A stretch of DNA of 41,032 bases from Actinomycetes bacterium (GCA_029782025.1 JAKOVR010000104.1:1-41032); one strand, 5' to 3'. Counted from the stretch's first letter, positions 32,046 through 41,001 are shown. A program made the numbers and translations. Notes: generated by a model from the letters alone, not told the origin.

Positions 32046-32978
32046 TCAGTGGTGGCCGGCCATCAGCTCGGCGAGGTCGTCGGGGGCGATGAACGACGCG
32101 GGGACATCGGGCCCCCACGCCATGAGGCTGCGCATCCCGCTCCACACCTCCGGCTGCCAGAGCTCGTCGTCGACGATGACGTCGATGTCGCTCGAGTACT
32201 CGGCGAAGTTGCCGGCGGGATCGCGCAGGTACCAGAAGAAGTTGGAGCCGATGAAGTGGCGGCCGAGGCCCCACACGTGGCGCTCGGGGTGCCCGGCGAG
32301 CATCGCCGCCGCGCCCCGGCCGATCTCGTCGACATCGTCGACCTGCCAGGAGGCGTGGTGCATGAACGGCACCGGCGCCCCTTGCACGAGGAGGTTGTGG
32401 TGCTCGGTGGAGCACCGCAGGAAGGCGCCCACCCCCGCGATCTCGTCGGACACCTTGAACCCGAGCCCGTCGACCACCAGCCGCCGGGTGGCATCCACAT
32501 CGGGCGACCCCAGGACGACGTGGCTCAGCTTCCGGGGCTGGACCGGGGTCTCCCGCAGGATGCCCGGCGCCCGGGCCCCGAAGCGCTCGTAGGCGCCGGG
32601 GGTGTTGAACGGCGCCTGCTCCCGGGGGGCGAGCTCGAGCGGCGGGGCCACCTCGACGCGGAACCGGGTGCCCGACGGGGGGTCGGTCACGACCACGGCC
32701 CCGTCGGGGCGTTCGACCGGGGCGGCGGGCACGACGGCGGCGAGCCGGGCGGCGATGCGGTCGAGGTCGTCGGTGTCATCGGTGCCGATGACGACCTCCA
32801 CCAGCCGGCGCTGGGGCGCCCCGACGAGGCGGAGCTGGTCGCCACCGTCGGCCGTGGCGAACGTGCCCGGACCCCCGGCCCCCGGGGTGAGGCCGAACTG
32901 CTCGTAGAAGGCCGCGGTGGCGTCGAGGCGGTCGGCGGGCACGCCGACGGTGATGGCGACGAGACGGTGCAGGGTCAC
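32046..32978 (-). CDS. Extradiol ring-cleavage dioxygenase (type I, VOC fold)
   Basis: 310 residues with two vicinal-oxygen-chelate halves. The C-terminal half keeps a full Fe(II) triad: His153 (RKLSHVVLG), His207 or His208 (PFMHHASW) and Glu260 (GNFAEYSSD), positions close to those of BphC-type catechol dioxygenases. The N-terminal half (1-115) is degenerate, as usual. Expected reaction: meta cleavage of a catechol. Start GTG 32978 overlaps the TetR stop as GTGA, so TetR and dioxygenase are translationally coupled; the FAA hydrolase follows. No ring-hydroxylating genes are nearby, so the starting aromatic compound is unknown. Confidence 0.9.
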   Translation of the reverse strand: MTLHRLVAITVGVPADRLDATAAFYEQFGLTPGAGGPGTFATADGGDQLRLVGAPQRRLVEVVIGTDDTDDLDRIAARLAAVVPAAPVERPDGAVVVTDPPSGTRFRVEVAPPLELAPREQAPFNTPGAYERFGARAPGILRETPVQPRKLSHVVLGSPDVDATRRLVVDGLGFKVSDEIAGVGAFLRCSTEHHNLLVQGAPVPFMHHASWQVDDVDEIGRGAAAMLAGHPERHVWGLGRHFIGSNFFWYLRDPAGNFAEYSSDIDVIVDDELWQPEVWSGMRSLMAWGPDVPASFIAPDDLAELMAGHH

Positions 32979-33640
32979 GACGGGTACCTCCGCTGGACTC
33001 GGGCGACGGACGAACGCGCCGCCGCCGGGGCCATGCCGGCGAGACGCAGGACCGAGGCGGCGACCTCGGCGGCCCGGACCTCGGCCTGCTCGGGATCGAC
33101 CCCCAACGACGCGTAGACGGCGCCGTAGACAGCGCCGGCGATCATCACCACCAGCACCCCGGCGTCGGCCGCGGCGTCGAACAGCCCCGCCTCCTGGCCG
33201 GCCTTGACGTCGCGGTCGACGAGCCCGAGGAGGGGGGCGGCGAGGTCGAGCCGGCCGGTGCCGATGCGGACCAGCAACATCCCCCAGAGCGGATCGGTGG
33301 CGGCCTGGCGGATCCAGGCCATCGAACCGCGGGCGAGGCGCTCGGCCGGCGAGGCCAGCTCGGCGTCGATCCCCGCCGAGGCGGCGGCGTGGTCGGCCAC
33401 GATCTCAGCGAAGAGGGCCTCGACGAGCCCGTCCTTCGACTCGAAGTGGTTGTAGAACGACCCGAAGGCGACGTCGGCCCGCTCGGCGATCTCGCCGATG
33501 GTGGCGGCGTCGATCCCCTTCTCGGCGATCACCGCCCGGGCGGCGTCGAGCAGCTGGCGGCGGGTGCGCTGCCGGCGGCGGTTGCCGACCGGGGCGGGCG
33601 GAGCGGGTGCAGAGGCAAGGGGTCGCGGGCTGATTTGCAC
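32975..33640 (-). CDS. TetR-family regulator of the dioxygenase operon
   Basis: 221 residues. HTH: RRQLLDAARAVIAEKGIDAA, TIGEIAERADVAFGSFYNHF, ESKDGLVEALF (about 25-70). The C-terminal domain is helical with an unknown ligand. The Pro/Ala-rich first 20 residues are unusual. Start GTG 33640 is the only good in-frame start and lies inside the 19-bp inverted repeat at 33634-33652. As first gene of the operon it probably represses itself and the two enzymes, induced by an aromatic compound or cleavage product. Confidence 0.93.
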   Translation of the reverse strand: MQISPRPLASAPAPPAPVGNRRRQRTRRQLLDAARAVIAEKGIDAATIGEIAERADVAFGSFYNHFESKDGLVEALFAEIVADHAAASAGIDAELASPAERLARGSMAWIRQAATDPLWGMLLVRIGTGRLDLAAPLLGLVDRDVKAGQEAGLFDAAADAGVLVVMIAGAVYGAVYASLGVDPEQAEVRAAEVAASVLRLAGMAPAAARSSVARVQRRYPS

Positions 33641-33652
33641 ACTCTATGCAAA
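33634..33652. promoter_or_regulatory. Probable TetR operator (TTTGCA-n7-TGCAAA)
   Basis: Perfect 6-bp half-sites around CACTCTA, covering the GTG start (33640) and a minus-strand TAGAGT (33646-33641). Position and symmetry fit autorepression. AT-rich against a very GC-rich background. Confidence 0.65.
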
Positions 33653-33691
33653 ACTGAGGGAATCCTCAACTCGCTCCAGCGGACAGTCCGG

Positions 33692-34312
33692 CTACCGGTG
33701 GGTGAACAGTCCGGTCAGGGTGGCCGAGGCCACCGCCCGCGGGGCGACGGCGTCGATCGCGGCCTTGTCGGGCGTGGCCGGGAGGGCGACGGCAGACGGG
33801 AAGGCGTAGAGCGTGAACACGTAGTGGTGCGTGCCCGACGGTGGGCACGGGCCACGCCACTTCTCCATCGGTGCGCTCCCCGGGCCCACGGACGTGGTGC
33901 CGGCGGGGATGACCGTGACGAGGTGGGTGAACCCACCCGGGATCGGGGCGTCCGGATCGTGGACGACGAGCACGAGCTGGGCGTCGGCCGGGAAGCCGGT
34001 CCAGGCCAGCGGCGGCACGGCGTTGGTGCCGCCCTGTTGGGCACAGGCGTGGGCGGCCGGCATGTCGGCGCCGTCAGCGAAGGCACTGGAGGTCAAGGAC
34101 GGGCGGACGGCGCTCCTGACCGTCCCCGTGGTCGCCACGCCGGGGGCCTGGGAGGAGGCCGGGGCGGTGGCCGGGGCGGTGGCCGGCGGGTAGTTCGACG
34201 GAGGCGGCGGGAAGTCGTTCTTCGTCGTGCTGCAGGCCAGCGGCACGACGGCGCCGGCGACGGCCACGACCCACGCGGCACGACGGACACGGGAGGCGGG
34301 ATGGGCGACCAT
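33692..34312 (-). CDS. PEBP/YbhB-like protein, possibly exported
   Basis: 206 residues. An N-terminal basic plus hydrophobic stretch (ASRVRRAAWVVAVAGAVVPL) ends at Cys27 (PLACSTTKN); the lipobox is imperfect, since Pro rather than Leu/Val is at -3, so lipidation is uncertain. A Pro/Ala-rich linker follows, then the phosphatidylethanolamine-binding-protein fold: LVVHDPDAPIPGGFTHLVTV, EKWRGPCPPSGTHHYVFTLYAF. Role in bacteria poorly known (ligand or protein inhibitor). ATG 34312 has TACAGT 6 nt upstream, so it is probably leaderless. Divergent from the gene at 34364. Confidence 0.87.
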   Translation of the reverse strand: MVAHPASRVRRAAWVVAVAGAVVPLACSTTKNDFPPPPSNYPPATAPATAPASSQAPGVATTGTVRSAVRPSLTSSAFADGADMPAAHACAQQGGTNAVPPLAWTGFPADAQLVLVVHDPDAPIPGGFTHLVTVIPAGTTSVGPGSAPMEKWRGPCPPSGTHHYVFTLYAFPSAVALPATPDKAAIDAVAPRAVASATLTGLFTHR

Positions 34313-34318
34313 CGCCGG

Positions 34319-34324
34319 ACTGTA
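34319..34324 (-). promoter_or_regulatory. -10 box of the PEBP gene
   Basis: TACAGT on the minus strand, 6 nt from ATG 34312; no ribosome site between. Confidence 0.45.
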
Positions 34325-34363
34325 CCTGCGGCAGGCCGCGACGCTTCGTGCAAGGCTGGCGCC

Positions 34364-35299
34364 GTGGACCTCTTCGCTGCCGCCCTCCCCGCCGACGAAC
34401 GCACCCATGCCCCCGGGCCGGAGCCGCTGTGGAACGAGTCGTGGTACTTCGACTTCGCCTCCCCCGACGGGACGCTCGGCGGGTACGTGCGCATCGGGCT
34501 CTACCCGAACCTCGGCGTGTGCTGGTACTGGGCCTGCGTGGTGGGTGAAGGGCGACGCCTGGTGACCGTCATCGACCACACCGTCCCGCTCCCCCGCCAG
34601 GAGGGCTCGCTCGAGATCCGCCACGACGGCCTGTGGGCCGACCACAACTGCGGGGCGCCGCTCGAGCACTGGAACCTCGGGCTCGAGGCCTTCGGGGTCG
34701 CCCTCGACGACCCGGCCGACACCTACACCGGGATGCGGGGCGAGCGCACGCCGATCGGCTTCGACCTGGAGTGGGAGACCGATCGGGCCGTGCTGCGCTG
34801 GCCGACGCCGCTCGACCGCTACGAGGTGCCGTGCCGGGTCCACGGCGAGATCCTGCTGGCCGACGAGACCATCGCCTTCGACGGCTGGGGTCAGCGGGAC
34901 CACTCGTGGGGCGTGCGCGACTGGTGGACCACCGGGTGGTGCTGGTCGGCGTTCCGAGTCGACGACGAGGTGGGCACCCGGGTCCACGCCGTGACCCTCC
35001 TGCCCTCCACCGGCATGGCGTTCGGGTACCTCGAGGGCGCGGCCGGCGACGAGCTCGTCACGTCGTTCGAGGTGGCCGACGGGATGGACCTGGCCACGAG
35101 CCGCTTCGACGACGCCTACCGGGTGACCACTGCGTCGACCGGACTCACCCTGTCGGTGGAGCCCGTGGCGTGGTCACCGGTGCTGTTGGTCAGCCCGGAC
35201 GGGCAGCAGAGCCGGTTCCCCCGCGCCATGTGCCGCGTCCACGACGGCACCCACGGCGGCGTCGGCTGGATCGAGTTCAACCGCCCCCAGGGCCAGTAG
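34364..35299 (+). CDS. Lipocalin-like DUF7064/CrtC-related protein of unknown role
   Basis: 311 residues rich in Trp, Asp and beta-strand. Landmarks: NESWYFDFASPDGTLGGYVR, VCWYWACVVG, LWADHNCGAPLEHWNLGLEA, GIDL-like FDLEWETD, GQRDHSWGVRDWWTTGWCWS and a C-terminal FPRAMCRVHDGTHGGVGWIEF. The DHSWG motif resembles domains related to hydroxyneurosporene synthase/AttH (lipocalin-like; DUF7064/7065), often found with aromatic or steroid genes in actinobacteria. No signal peptide. Start GTG 34364 has only weak upstream signals (AAGG; AAGGCT at 6 nt). The enzyme activity is not known. Confidence 0.7.
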   Translation: MDLFAAALPADERTHAPGPEPLWNESWYFDFASPDGTLGGYVRIGLYPNLGVCWYWACVVGEGRRLVTVIDHTVPLPRQEGSLEIRHDGLWADHNCGAPLEHWNLGLEAFGVALDDPADTYTGMRGERTPIGFDLEWETDRAVLRWPTPLDRYEVPCRVHGEILLADETIAFDGWGQRDHSWGVRDWWTTGWCWSAFRVDDEVGTRVHAVTLLPSTGMAFGYLEGAAGDELVTSFEVADGMDLATSRFDDAYRVTTASTGLTLSVEPVAWSPVLLVSPDGQQSRFPRAMCRVHDGTHGGVGWIEFNRPQGQ

Positions 35300-35315
35300 C
35301 CGGGATCCAAACGGC

Positions 35316-35358
35316 TTGGGTGCGTAAGGGTGCGCTATGCGCGCCCTTACGCACCCAA
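35316..35358. terminator. Palindromic element E8 (20-bp stem)
   Basis: Arms 35316-35335 (TTGGGTGCGTAAGGGTGCGC) and 35339-35358, loop TAT, one G.T pair. Identical for 43 bp to 10217-10259 (E2). Between convergent genes ending at 35299 and 35363. Confidence 0.8.
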
Positions 35359-35362
35359 AGGA

Positions 35363-35854
35363 TCAGAAGGCCTGCGGGGGTGGTGGGGGAACCACACCGG
35401 GCGGAGGTGGTGGCACGGCACCCGGGGGCGGCGGGGGAACCGCACCGGGGGGCGGCGGGGGCATCGCGCCGGGAGGGGGCGGGGGTGGCATGGCGCCCCC
35501 GGGAGGCGGAGGCGGGGGCATCGCGCCGGGAGGTGGCGGAGGCGGGGGCATGGCCCCTGGCGGCGGTGGGGGCGGGCCGGCGCCGGGCGGCGGTGGGGGC
35601 GGCGGTGCCGCGGTCTTCAGGACGGTGTTCACGACCTGGCCGTTGGCCTCGGCCTCCCGCAGGGCCCCGATCACCCGCTCCTTCTCGGCCGCGGACGCGG
35701 CGTCGGCGCGGCCGGTCATCTCCAGCCAGGTGAGCGTGCCCAGGTCGGCGATGAGGTGCTCGATCTGCCAGCGGGCCTGGGTGGATGCCACCCCCTGGTT
35801 CACAGAGGAGGCGAGATCGCTCGCCCCCTTCTTGATGTCGTCGAGGAAGCCCAT
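35363..35854 (-). CDS. Small protein with a long polyproline tail
   Basis: 163 residues. An N-terminal helical part (1-82): MGFLDDIKKGASDLASSVNQ, then helices with GTLTWLEMTGRADAASAAEK. From about 83 to the end it is an array of P5-7-G-A-M or P5-G-A-V units (about nine), ending PPPPPQAF. Such tails are disordered and bind SH3/WW-like or profilin-like partners in eukaryotes; the bacterial role is unknown. Continuous proline runs should need EF-P for translation. ATG 35854 has TATCGT 6 nt upstream and no ribosome site. It is the minus-strand neighbour after the phosphohistidine fusion gene, 54 nt away. Confidence 0.82.
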   Translation of the reverse strand: MGFLDDIKKGASDLASSVNQGVASTQARWQIEHLIADLGTLTWLEMTGRADAASAAEKERVIGALREAEANGQVVNTVLKTAAPPPPPPPGAGPPPPPPGAMPPPPPPPGAMPPPPPPGGAMPPPPPPGAMPPPPPGAVPPPPPGAVPPPPPGVVPPPPPQAF

Positions 35855-35860
35855 GCCGGC

Positions 35861-35866
35861 ACGATA
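35861..35866 (-). promoter_or_regulatory. -10 box of the polyproline protein gene
   Basis: TATCGT on the minus strand, 6 nt before ATG 35854. Confidence 0.45.
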
Positions 35867-35908
35867 GCCAACGCCCCGGCGCCCGGGGGCTCGCTGGCGC
35901 GCCGGCGA

Positions 35909-37531
35909 TCAGGGGATCGGGTCGTAGTACGCCACGGTGGGGTCGATGCTCGGGAGCGTGTCGCCGTCCATCATCGAGAGGATGTCGTAGACCGGTCCGG
36001 CCGTGGCCTTTGGGACGGTCCAGTCGAGCTCGTCGGCCACCCCGGCCACCTCGGCGAAGGGCTTGAGGAAACCGAAGTAGACGTAGGCCCCGCAGCGGAT
36101 CTTCTCGTCGCGGTCCATGGCCACCACGTTGCGGTAGTGCCGGGCGTTGACGTCGGCGGCGAAGGCGGCGGTGCGCTCGAGCTCCTCCAGCGGCAACGGG
36201 CGAAGCGCCCGCTCCGGCCCCCCGCCGTCGGTGGTGAACAGCCCGAACCCCACCAGGTGATCGAGGTAGTCCTCCGGCACGGTGGTGGCCGAGCCGAAGT
36301 CGGTGACATGGACATCGACGCCGTCGAGCACCAGGGCGGCAACCAGATGCTGGTAGGGCATGCCGGTGGCGACGTCGGACCACCAGTACTCGCTCGGACC
36401 GAGCTGGTAGAAGTCGCGCACCACCAACGTCCGGCCGTCGGGCAACGGGTAGGGCCCCGTGTCGCCGGTACCGACGCGGGTGTCGAAGTAGAGGAGGAAC
36501 AGGTAGTTGCGCAGCACGGCGTTGCCGGCCTTGATGCGCTGGCGGGTGGGGCCGTCGATGTCGACCACCCCGGCCAGGAGCTCGTCAATCACCGCCGGCG
36601 GGTATGGCCGCAGCACGTCGTCGGCGTCCCACGCCTGCCGGGTGCCGTCGTCGTGGCGGAAGGCCATGGCGCCACGCTCCCAGAAGTCGAGCACGGTGTA
36701 GGTGGGGTCCGGATCGTCGAGCGACGGGTCCATCATCGTGAGGACCTTGCGCCCGGTCAGGTAGAAGTTGGCGATCGACCACAGGTGCACGGCGTTGATC
36801 CGGCTCCCGGGCCGGTGTCCGTCGAGCACGATCTGCTCGACGGGCATGGCCGCGTCGATCGTCCGCATCATCTCGGGATAGCGGTAGAAGGTCTCGGCGC
36901 AGGCCACGAGGATGTACGGCGTGACCGGGATCAGCTGCGAGTGGTACGAGGTGCGCTCGACGGTGAGGGTGCGGGTGATCGGTTCGTGGTAGGCGATGAG
37001 CCGGTTGGCCTCGGCCTTGCGCTCGGCCGCCGACGCCACCGCCGGCAGCCGCACCAGGAGGGCCGGGTCGACCGGCGCCCGCGGGGTCCGCACCGTGGGT
37101 GTGGCGTCCGGCGCGGCGTCGGGCGAGGGCGAATCGGCGGCCGCAGCAGCAGGCGTAGCGCCGGCGTCGCCTTCACGGGCGGCGTCGGCCAGACGAAGCT
37201 CGGCGCCCGACCCCGAGCAGTCGAGGATCACCGGGGTGCCGCTGGGCGGGACCGCACCGGTGAAGGTCACCCCCATGGCGCAGGGCACCTGGAACTCCCG
37301 GCTCACGATCCCCACGTGGCTGGCCGGGGTCCCGCCGGTGCAGATCACCCCGGCCAGCTCCGGGAACACGGGCGACAGGAACGTGGCGCCGGCATCGCGG
37401 ACCAGCACGATGGCGTCCTCGGCGCCCTCGGCCAGGAGGTCGAGCACGTCGTCGGGGCCTTCCGTGACCACGAGGCGACCGCTGACCGGCCCGCACCCGA
37501 AGACCGACGTTCCCGAAGCGATCACCGTCAT
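35909..37531 (-). CDS. PEP-utilising phosphohistidine domain fused to an unknown domain
   Basis: 540 residues. The first 115 match the swivelling phosphohistidine domain of PEP synthase/pyruvate phosphate dikinase: CTGGTPASHVGIVSREFQVP with the phosphorylatable His72. An Ala/Pro/Asp linker (about 117-153) follows, then about 385 residues I do not recognise (MMRTIDAAMPVEQIVLDGHR, FYQLGPSEYWWSDVATGMPY, RHYRNVVAMDRDEKIRCGAY). The ATP-grasp and PEP-binding domains that normally pair with this domain are absent, so it may be a phospho-acceptor or signalling module. ATG 37531 has TAGTCT 6 nt upstream. Divergent from the SCP2-like gene 23 nt away. Confidence 0.8.
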   Translation of the reverse strand: MTVIASGTSVFGCGPVSGRLVVTEGPDDVLDLLAEGAEDAIVLVRDAGATFLSPVFPELAGVICTGGTPASHVGIVSREFQVPCAMGVTFTGAVPPSGTPVILDCSGSGAELRLADAAREGDAGATPAAAAADSPSPDAAPDATPTVRTPRAPVDPALLVRLPAVASAAERKAEANRLIAYHEPITRTLTVERTSYHSQLIPVTPYILVACAETFYRYPEMMRTIDAAMPVEQIVLDGHRPGSRINAVHLWSIANFYLTGRKVLTMMDPSLDDPDPTYTVLDFWERGAMAFRHDDGTRQAWDADDVLRPYPPAVIDELLAGVVDIDGPTRQRIKAGNAVLRNYLFLLYFDTRVGTGDTGPYPLPDGRTLVVRDFYQLGPSEYWWSDVATGMPYQHLVAALVLDGVDVHVTDFGSATTVPEDYLDHLVGFGLFTTDGGGPERALRPLPLEELERTAAFAADVNARHYRNVVAMDRDEKIRCGAYVYFGFLKPFAEVAGVADELDWTVPKATAGPVYDILSMMDGDTLPSIDPTVAYYDPIP

Positions 37532-37537
37532 GGGCGG

Positions 37538-37547
37538 AGACTACCGT
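37538..37547. promoter_or_regulatory. Overlapping divergent -10 boxes
   Basis: Leftward TAGTCT (37543-37538) and rightward TACCGT (37542-37547) share the two bases TA. Each stands 6-7 nt from its start codon (37531 and 37555). RNA polymerase could occupy only one at a time. Confidence 0.5.
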
Positions 37548-37554
37548 GGCCGCC

Positions 37555-37968
37555 GTGCCCGCCTTCCCGAGTGTCGCCTGGGTGACCGACGCCGACGCCG
37601 CCCTCAGTGCCGACGCCGGGCTGGCCCGTCACCTCACCGACCTCCCCGGCACCCGGATCGCCGTCGGCTACGCCGTCGCCGGTGCCGACGACGCTCCCGG
37701 CCTCGACTACCGCCTGGAGATCGACGGCGGCGGTGCCCACCTGCGGGAAGGGCTCGGCGGGGCCACCGTCGTGTTCCGGACCGATCACGCCACGGCCGTC
37801 GCCATCCACGAGGGCACCATGGCGGCGCAGGAGGCGATCATCACCGGGCGGCTCCGCATCGAGGGCGACGCCACGACGCTCATCCCGTGGCGCCCGGCGC
37901 TCGACGCCGTCCAGGCCGTCCTCGACCACCATCGCGCCGGCGCGCCTGCACCCGGCGCCGGCGGGTGA
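37555..37968 (+). CDS. SCP2-like sterol/lipid-binding domain protein
   Basis: 137 residues. The C-terminal part reads ATVVFRTDHATAVAIHEG, AAQEAIITGRLRIEGDATTL, the pattern of the SCP2 fold, a small hydrophobic-cavity domain binding acyl-CoA or sterol-like ligands. No signal peptide. GTG 37555 is chosen over GTG 37546 because TACCGT lies 7 nt before it. It precedes the DNA glycosylase by 13 nt, so the two are co-transcribed. Confidence 0.8.
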   Translation: MPAFPSVAWVTDADAALSADAGLARHLTDLPGTRIAVGYAVAGADDAPGLDYRLEIDGGGAHLREGLGGATVVFRTDHATAVAIHEGTMAAQEAIITGRLRIEGDATTLIPWRPALDAVQAVLDHHRAGAPAPGAGG

Positions 37969-37981
37969 CCGGACCCTCGCC

Positions 37982-38821
37982 GTGCCCGAGCTCCCCGAGC
38001 TGCAGGCCCATGCCGAGCGCCTCACCGACGGGTGGGCCGGCGCCGAGCTCACGGGCTTCCGCGCCCTCAGCTTCACCGCGCTGAAGACGGCCAGCCCGGC
38101 CCCCGACCTCGCCGTCGGACATCCCCTGCTCGAGGTCGGCCGCCGCGGCAAGTACCTGCTGCTCGGATTCGAGCCCGTCACGTTCGTGGTGCACCTGATG
38201 CAGGGGGGCCGGCTGGAGCCCGACCCGAAGCTGAGCGCCAAGCCCCGCGGCGGCCTCGCCCGCTGGCTCTTCGGCGACGAGCGGACCGCCCTCCTGCTCA
38301 CGGAGATGAGCAAGGAGAAGCGGGCCGGGGTGTGGGTGGTCGCCGGCGATCCCCGCAGCCACCCGCCGCTCCACGACCTCGGGCCCGACGCCACCGAGCT
38401 CGACCGCGATCTGCTCGACCAGCGTCTGGCCCTCTCCTCCATGCGGGTGCACGGATGGCTCCGCCACCAGGGCATGGTCGCCGGGATCGGCCGACGCCTG
38501 AGCAACGAGATCTGCCACACCGCCCGACTGTCGCCGTTCACCCTCACCTCGAAGCTCACAGCGGAGGAACGGGACCGGCTCCTCGCCGCCATCCACAGCT
38601 GCATCCAGGAGTCCCTCGCCTACGAACGGACCCGGGATTCGATGAGCTCGTCGAAGGATCGCCCGGGGGCCGTCCACCACCGCGAGGGGCAGGCCTGCCC
38701 GGTGTGCGGCGACGCCGTCCGGGCCGTGCGCTACAGCAGCTACACGGTGAACTACTGCGCCACCTGCCAGACCGGCGGCAAGGTGCTGGCCGACAACACC
38801 ACCAGCCGGTTCCTCAAGTAG
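37982..38821 (+). CDS. Fpg/Nei-family DNA glycosylase
   Basis: 279 residues. The first residues after the start are PELPE, so Pro2 (Pro1 after Met removal) and Glu3 are the catalytic pair. Later KYLLLGFEPVTFVVHLMQGG, the helix-two-turn-helix GIGRRLSNEICHTARLSP and a zinc finger CPVCGDAVRAVRYSSYTVNY with CATCQTGGK. It removes oxidised bases and nicks the strand in base-excision repair. Fpg and Nei cannot be separated from this sequence; RLSNE differs from the usual GNIYADE. Start GTG 37982 gives the exact N-terminus. Its 3' end overlaps the convergent GT-C gene by 8 nt. Confidence 0.93.
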   Translation: MPELPELQAHAERLTDGWAGAELTGFRALSFTALKTASPAPDLAVGHPLLEVGRRGKYLLLGFEPVTFVVHLMQGGRLEPDPKLSAKPRGGLARWLFGDERTALLLTEMSKEKRAGVWVVAGDPRSHPPLHDLGPDATELDRDLLDQRLALSSMRVHGWLRHQGMVAGIGRRLSNEICHTARLSPFTLTSKLTAEERDRLLAAIHSCIQESLAYERTRDSMSSSKDRPGAVHHREGQACPVCGDAVRAVRYSSYTVNYCATCQTGGKVLADNTTSRFLK

Positions 38822-39893
38822 CGGCGCCGACCGAACGCCGGGCGGCGTCGCGCTGGTGCTGCCCGGCGTACACGTCGACGGCGAGGCCCAGCACCACCGG
38901 GCCGGCGACCCGGGCCAGGTTGAACACGTAGCGCACCACCTCCCCTGACAGGAACGGCACGGCGAGCGCCATCGGCAGGGCGATGGCCAGCTCGGGCGTG
39001 CGGCGCCGCCACCACCGCACGAGCGCCCACCCGCCGGCGGCCACCACCGCCACGCTCCCGACGGCGTCGAACCACGACGCGTTGATCGACCAGTCGTAGC
39101 GCCAGGCGTCGGCGAACCCACCGAAGGGGACCTTGGCCAGGGTGTTGCTCGGCGTGTTCTCGCCGAACCGGAGCCGGACATAGGCGAGGATGGCGGCGAG
39201 GGTGCCGGCGCCCGCGGCCCCGACGGCGAGCCGGCGCCGCCAGGGGATCGACGGGGTGCAGACGGCCAGGCCGACGATTGACAGCAGGGAGAACTCCTTG
39301 CTGGCCACCGCCGCGCCGGCGGCCAGGGCGGCCCACCCCCAGCGGCCCCGTCGCAGCGCCCAGACCGCGGCCACGATGCCGAGGAGGGCCAACGGATCGG
39401 CCACCACCTGGAACGTGCCGGTGAGCACGCCGGGGCTGAGGGCGAAGCACAACCCCCCGGCCGCCGGCGCGCCGAGGTCGCCGCACAACCGCGCCGTGAC
39501 GTAGGTGCCGGCGCCCACCACCAGCAGGTTCACCACGACCATGGCGGCCATGAGGGCCGACTCGCCGCCCACCAGTGCCGGGGAGACCAGCAGCGGGTAC
39601 AGCATCCGGGGCGTGCGGTAGGCCGGCGCCGGGCTGGCCCGCCGGTAGAGGGACGGATCGAGGAGGAGGGGGTCGTGGGCCTGGAGCCAGAAGTACTGGC
39701 CGTCGAACCCCTCGCCCGACGTCGGGACCACGTCGGCACCGAGCTTCTCGCGGGCGACGGTGATGGTCGGGTCGTCCCACCCGAAGCGGACGAAGGAGTC
39801 GAGCCGGCCGTCGTGGGAGACGAGTTGGGCCAGCGCCATGGCGGCGTAGACCCCGACCACCACGAGCGACAGCCGGAGCGCGGCGCGATGCAC
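38814..39893 (-). CDS. GT-C-like polytopic membrane protein
   Basis: 359 residues with about nine hydrophobic helices. An extracytoplasmic loop after the first helix contains GFDGQYFWLQAHDPL, the DGQ-type motif of GT-C-like membrane glycosyltransferases that use lipid-linked sugars, and RFGWDDPTITVAREKLGA before it. The rest is helices with Trp/Arg-rich loops. Donor and acceptor unknown. GTG 39893 has TAGCCT 7 nt upstream, likely leaderless. Convergent with the glycosylase (stops overlap by 8 nt). Confidence 0.8.
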   Translation of the reverse strand: MHRAALRLSLVVVGVYAAMALAQLVSHDGRLDSFVRFGWDDPTITVAREKLGADVVPTSGEGFDGQYFWLQAHDPLLLDPSLYRRASPAPAYRTPRMLYPLLVSPALVGGESALMAAMVVVNLLVVGAGTYVTARLCGDLGAPAAGGLCFALSPGVLTGTFQVVADPLALLGIVAAVWALRRGRWGWAALAAGAAVASKEFSLLSIVGLAVCTPSIPWRRRLAVGAAGAGTLAAILAYVRLRFGENTPSNTLAKVPFGGFADAWRYDWSINASWFDAVGSVAVVAAGGWALVRWWRRRTPELAIALPMALAVPFLSGEVVRYVFNLARVAGPVVLGLAVDVYAGQHQRDAARRSVGAAT

Positions 39894-39900
39894 GGGCCGG

Positions 39901-39906
39901 AGGCTA
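39901..39906 (-). promoter_or_regulatory. -10 box of the GT-C-like gene
   Basis: TAGCCT on the minus strand, 7 nt before GTG 39893. Confidence 0.4.
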
Positions 39907-40001
39907 CCCGGCAGGGATCATCGGCGGCCCGGACGCCGGGCGCAGACACCGGGAAGCCCGTCACGGCCCGGACACCCGGCCCGGCCGGTGAGGGGCCTGG
40001 C

Positions 40002-40988
<987 letters not shown>

Positions 40989-40995
40989 GCGGGGC

Positions 40996-41001
40996 ACCTT
41001 A
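40996..41001 (-). promoter_or_regulatory. Possible -10 box or ribosome site of mdh
   Basis: TAAGGT on the minus strand 7 nt before ATG 40988. AAGGTG is also Shine-Dalgarno-like, so the two readings cannot be separated here. Confidence 0.3.
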
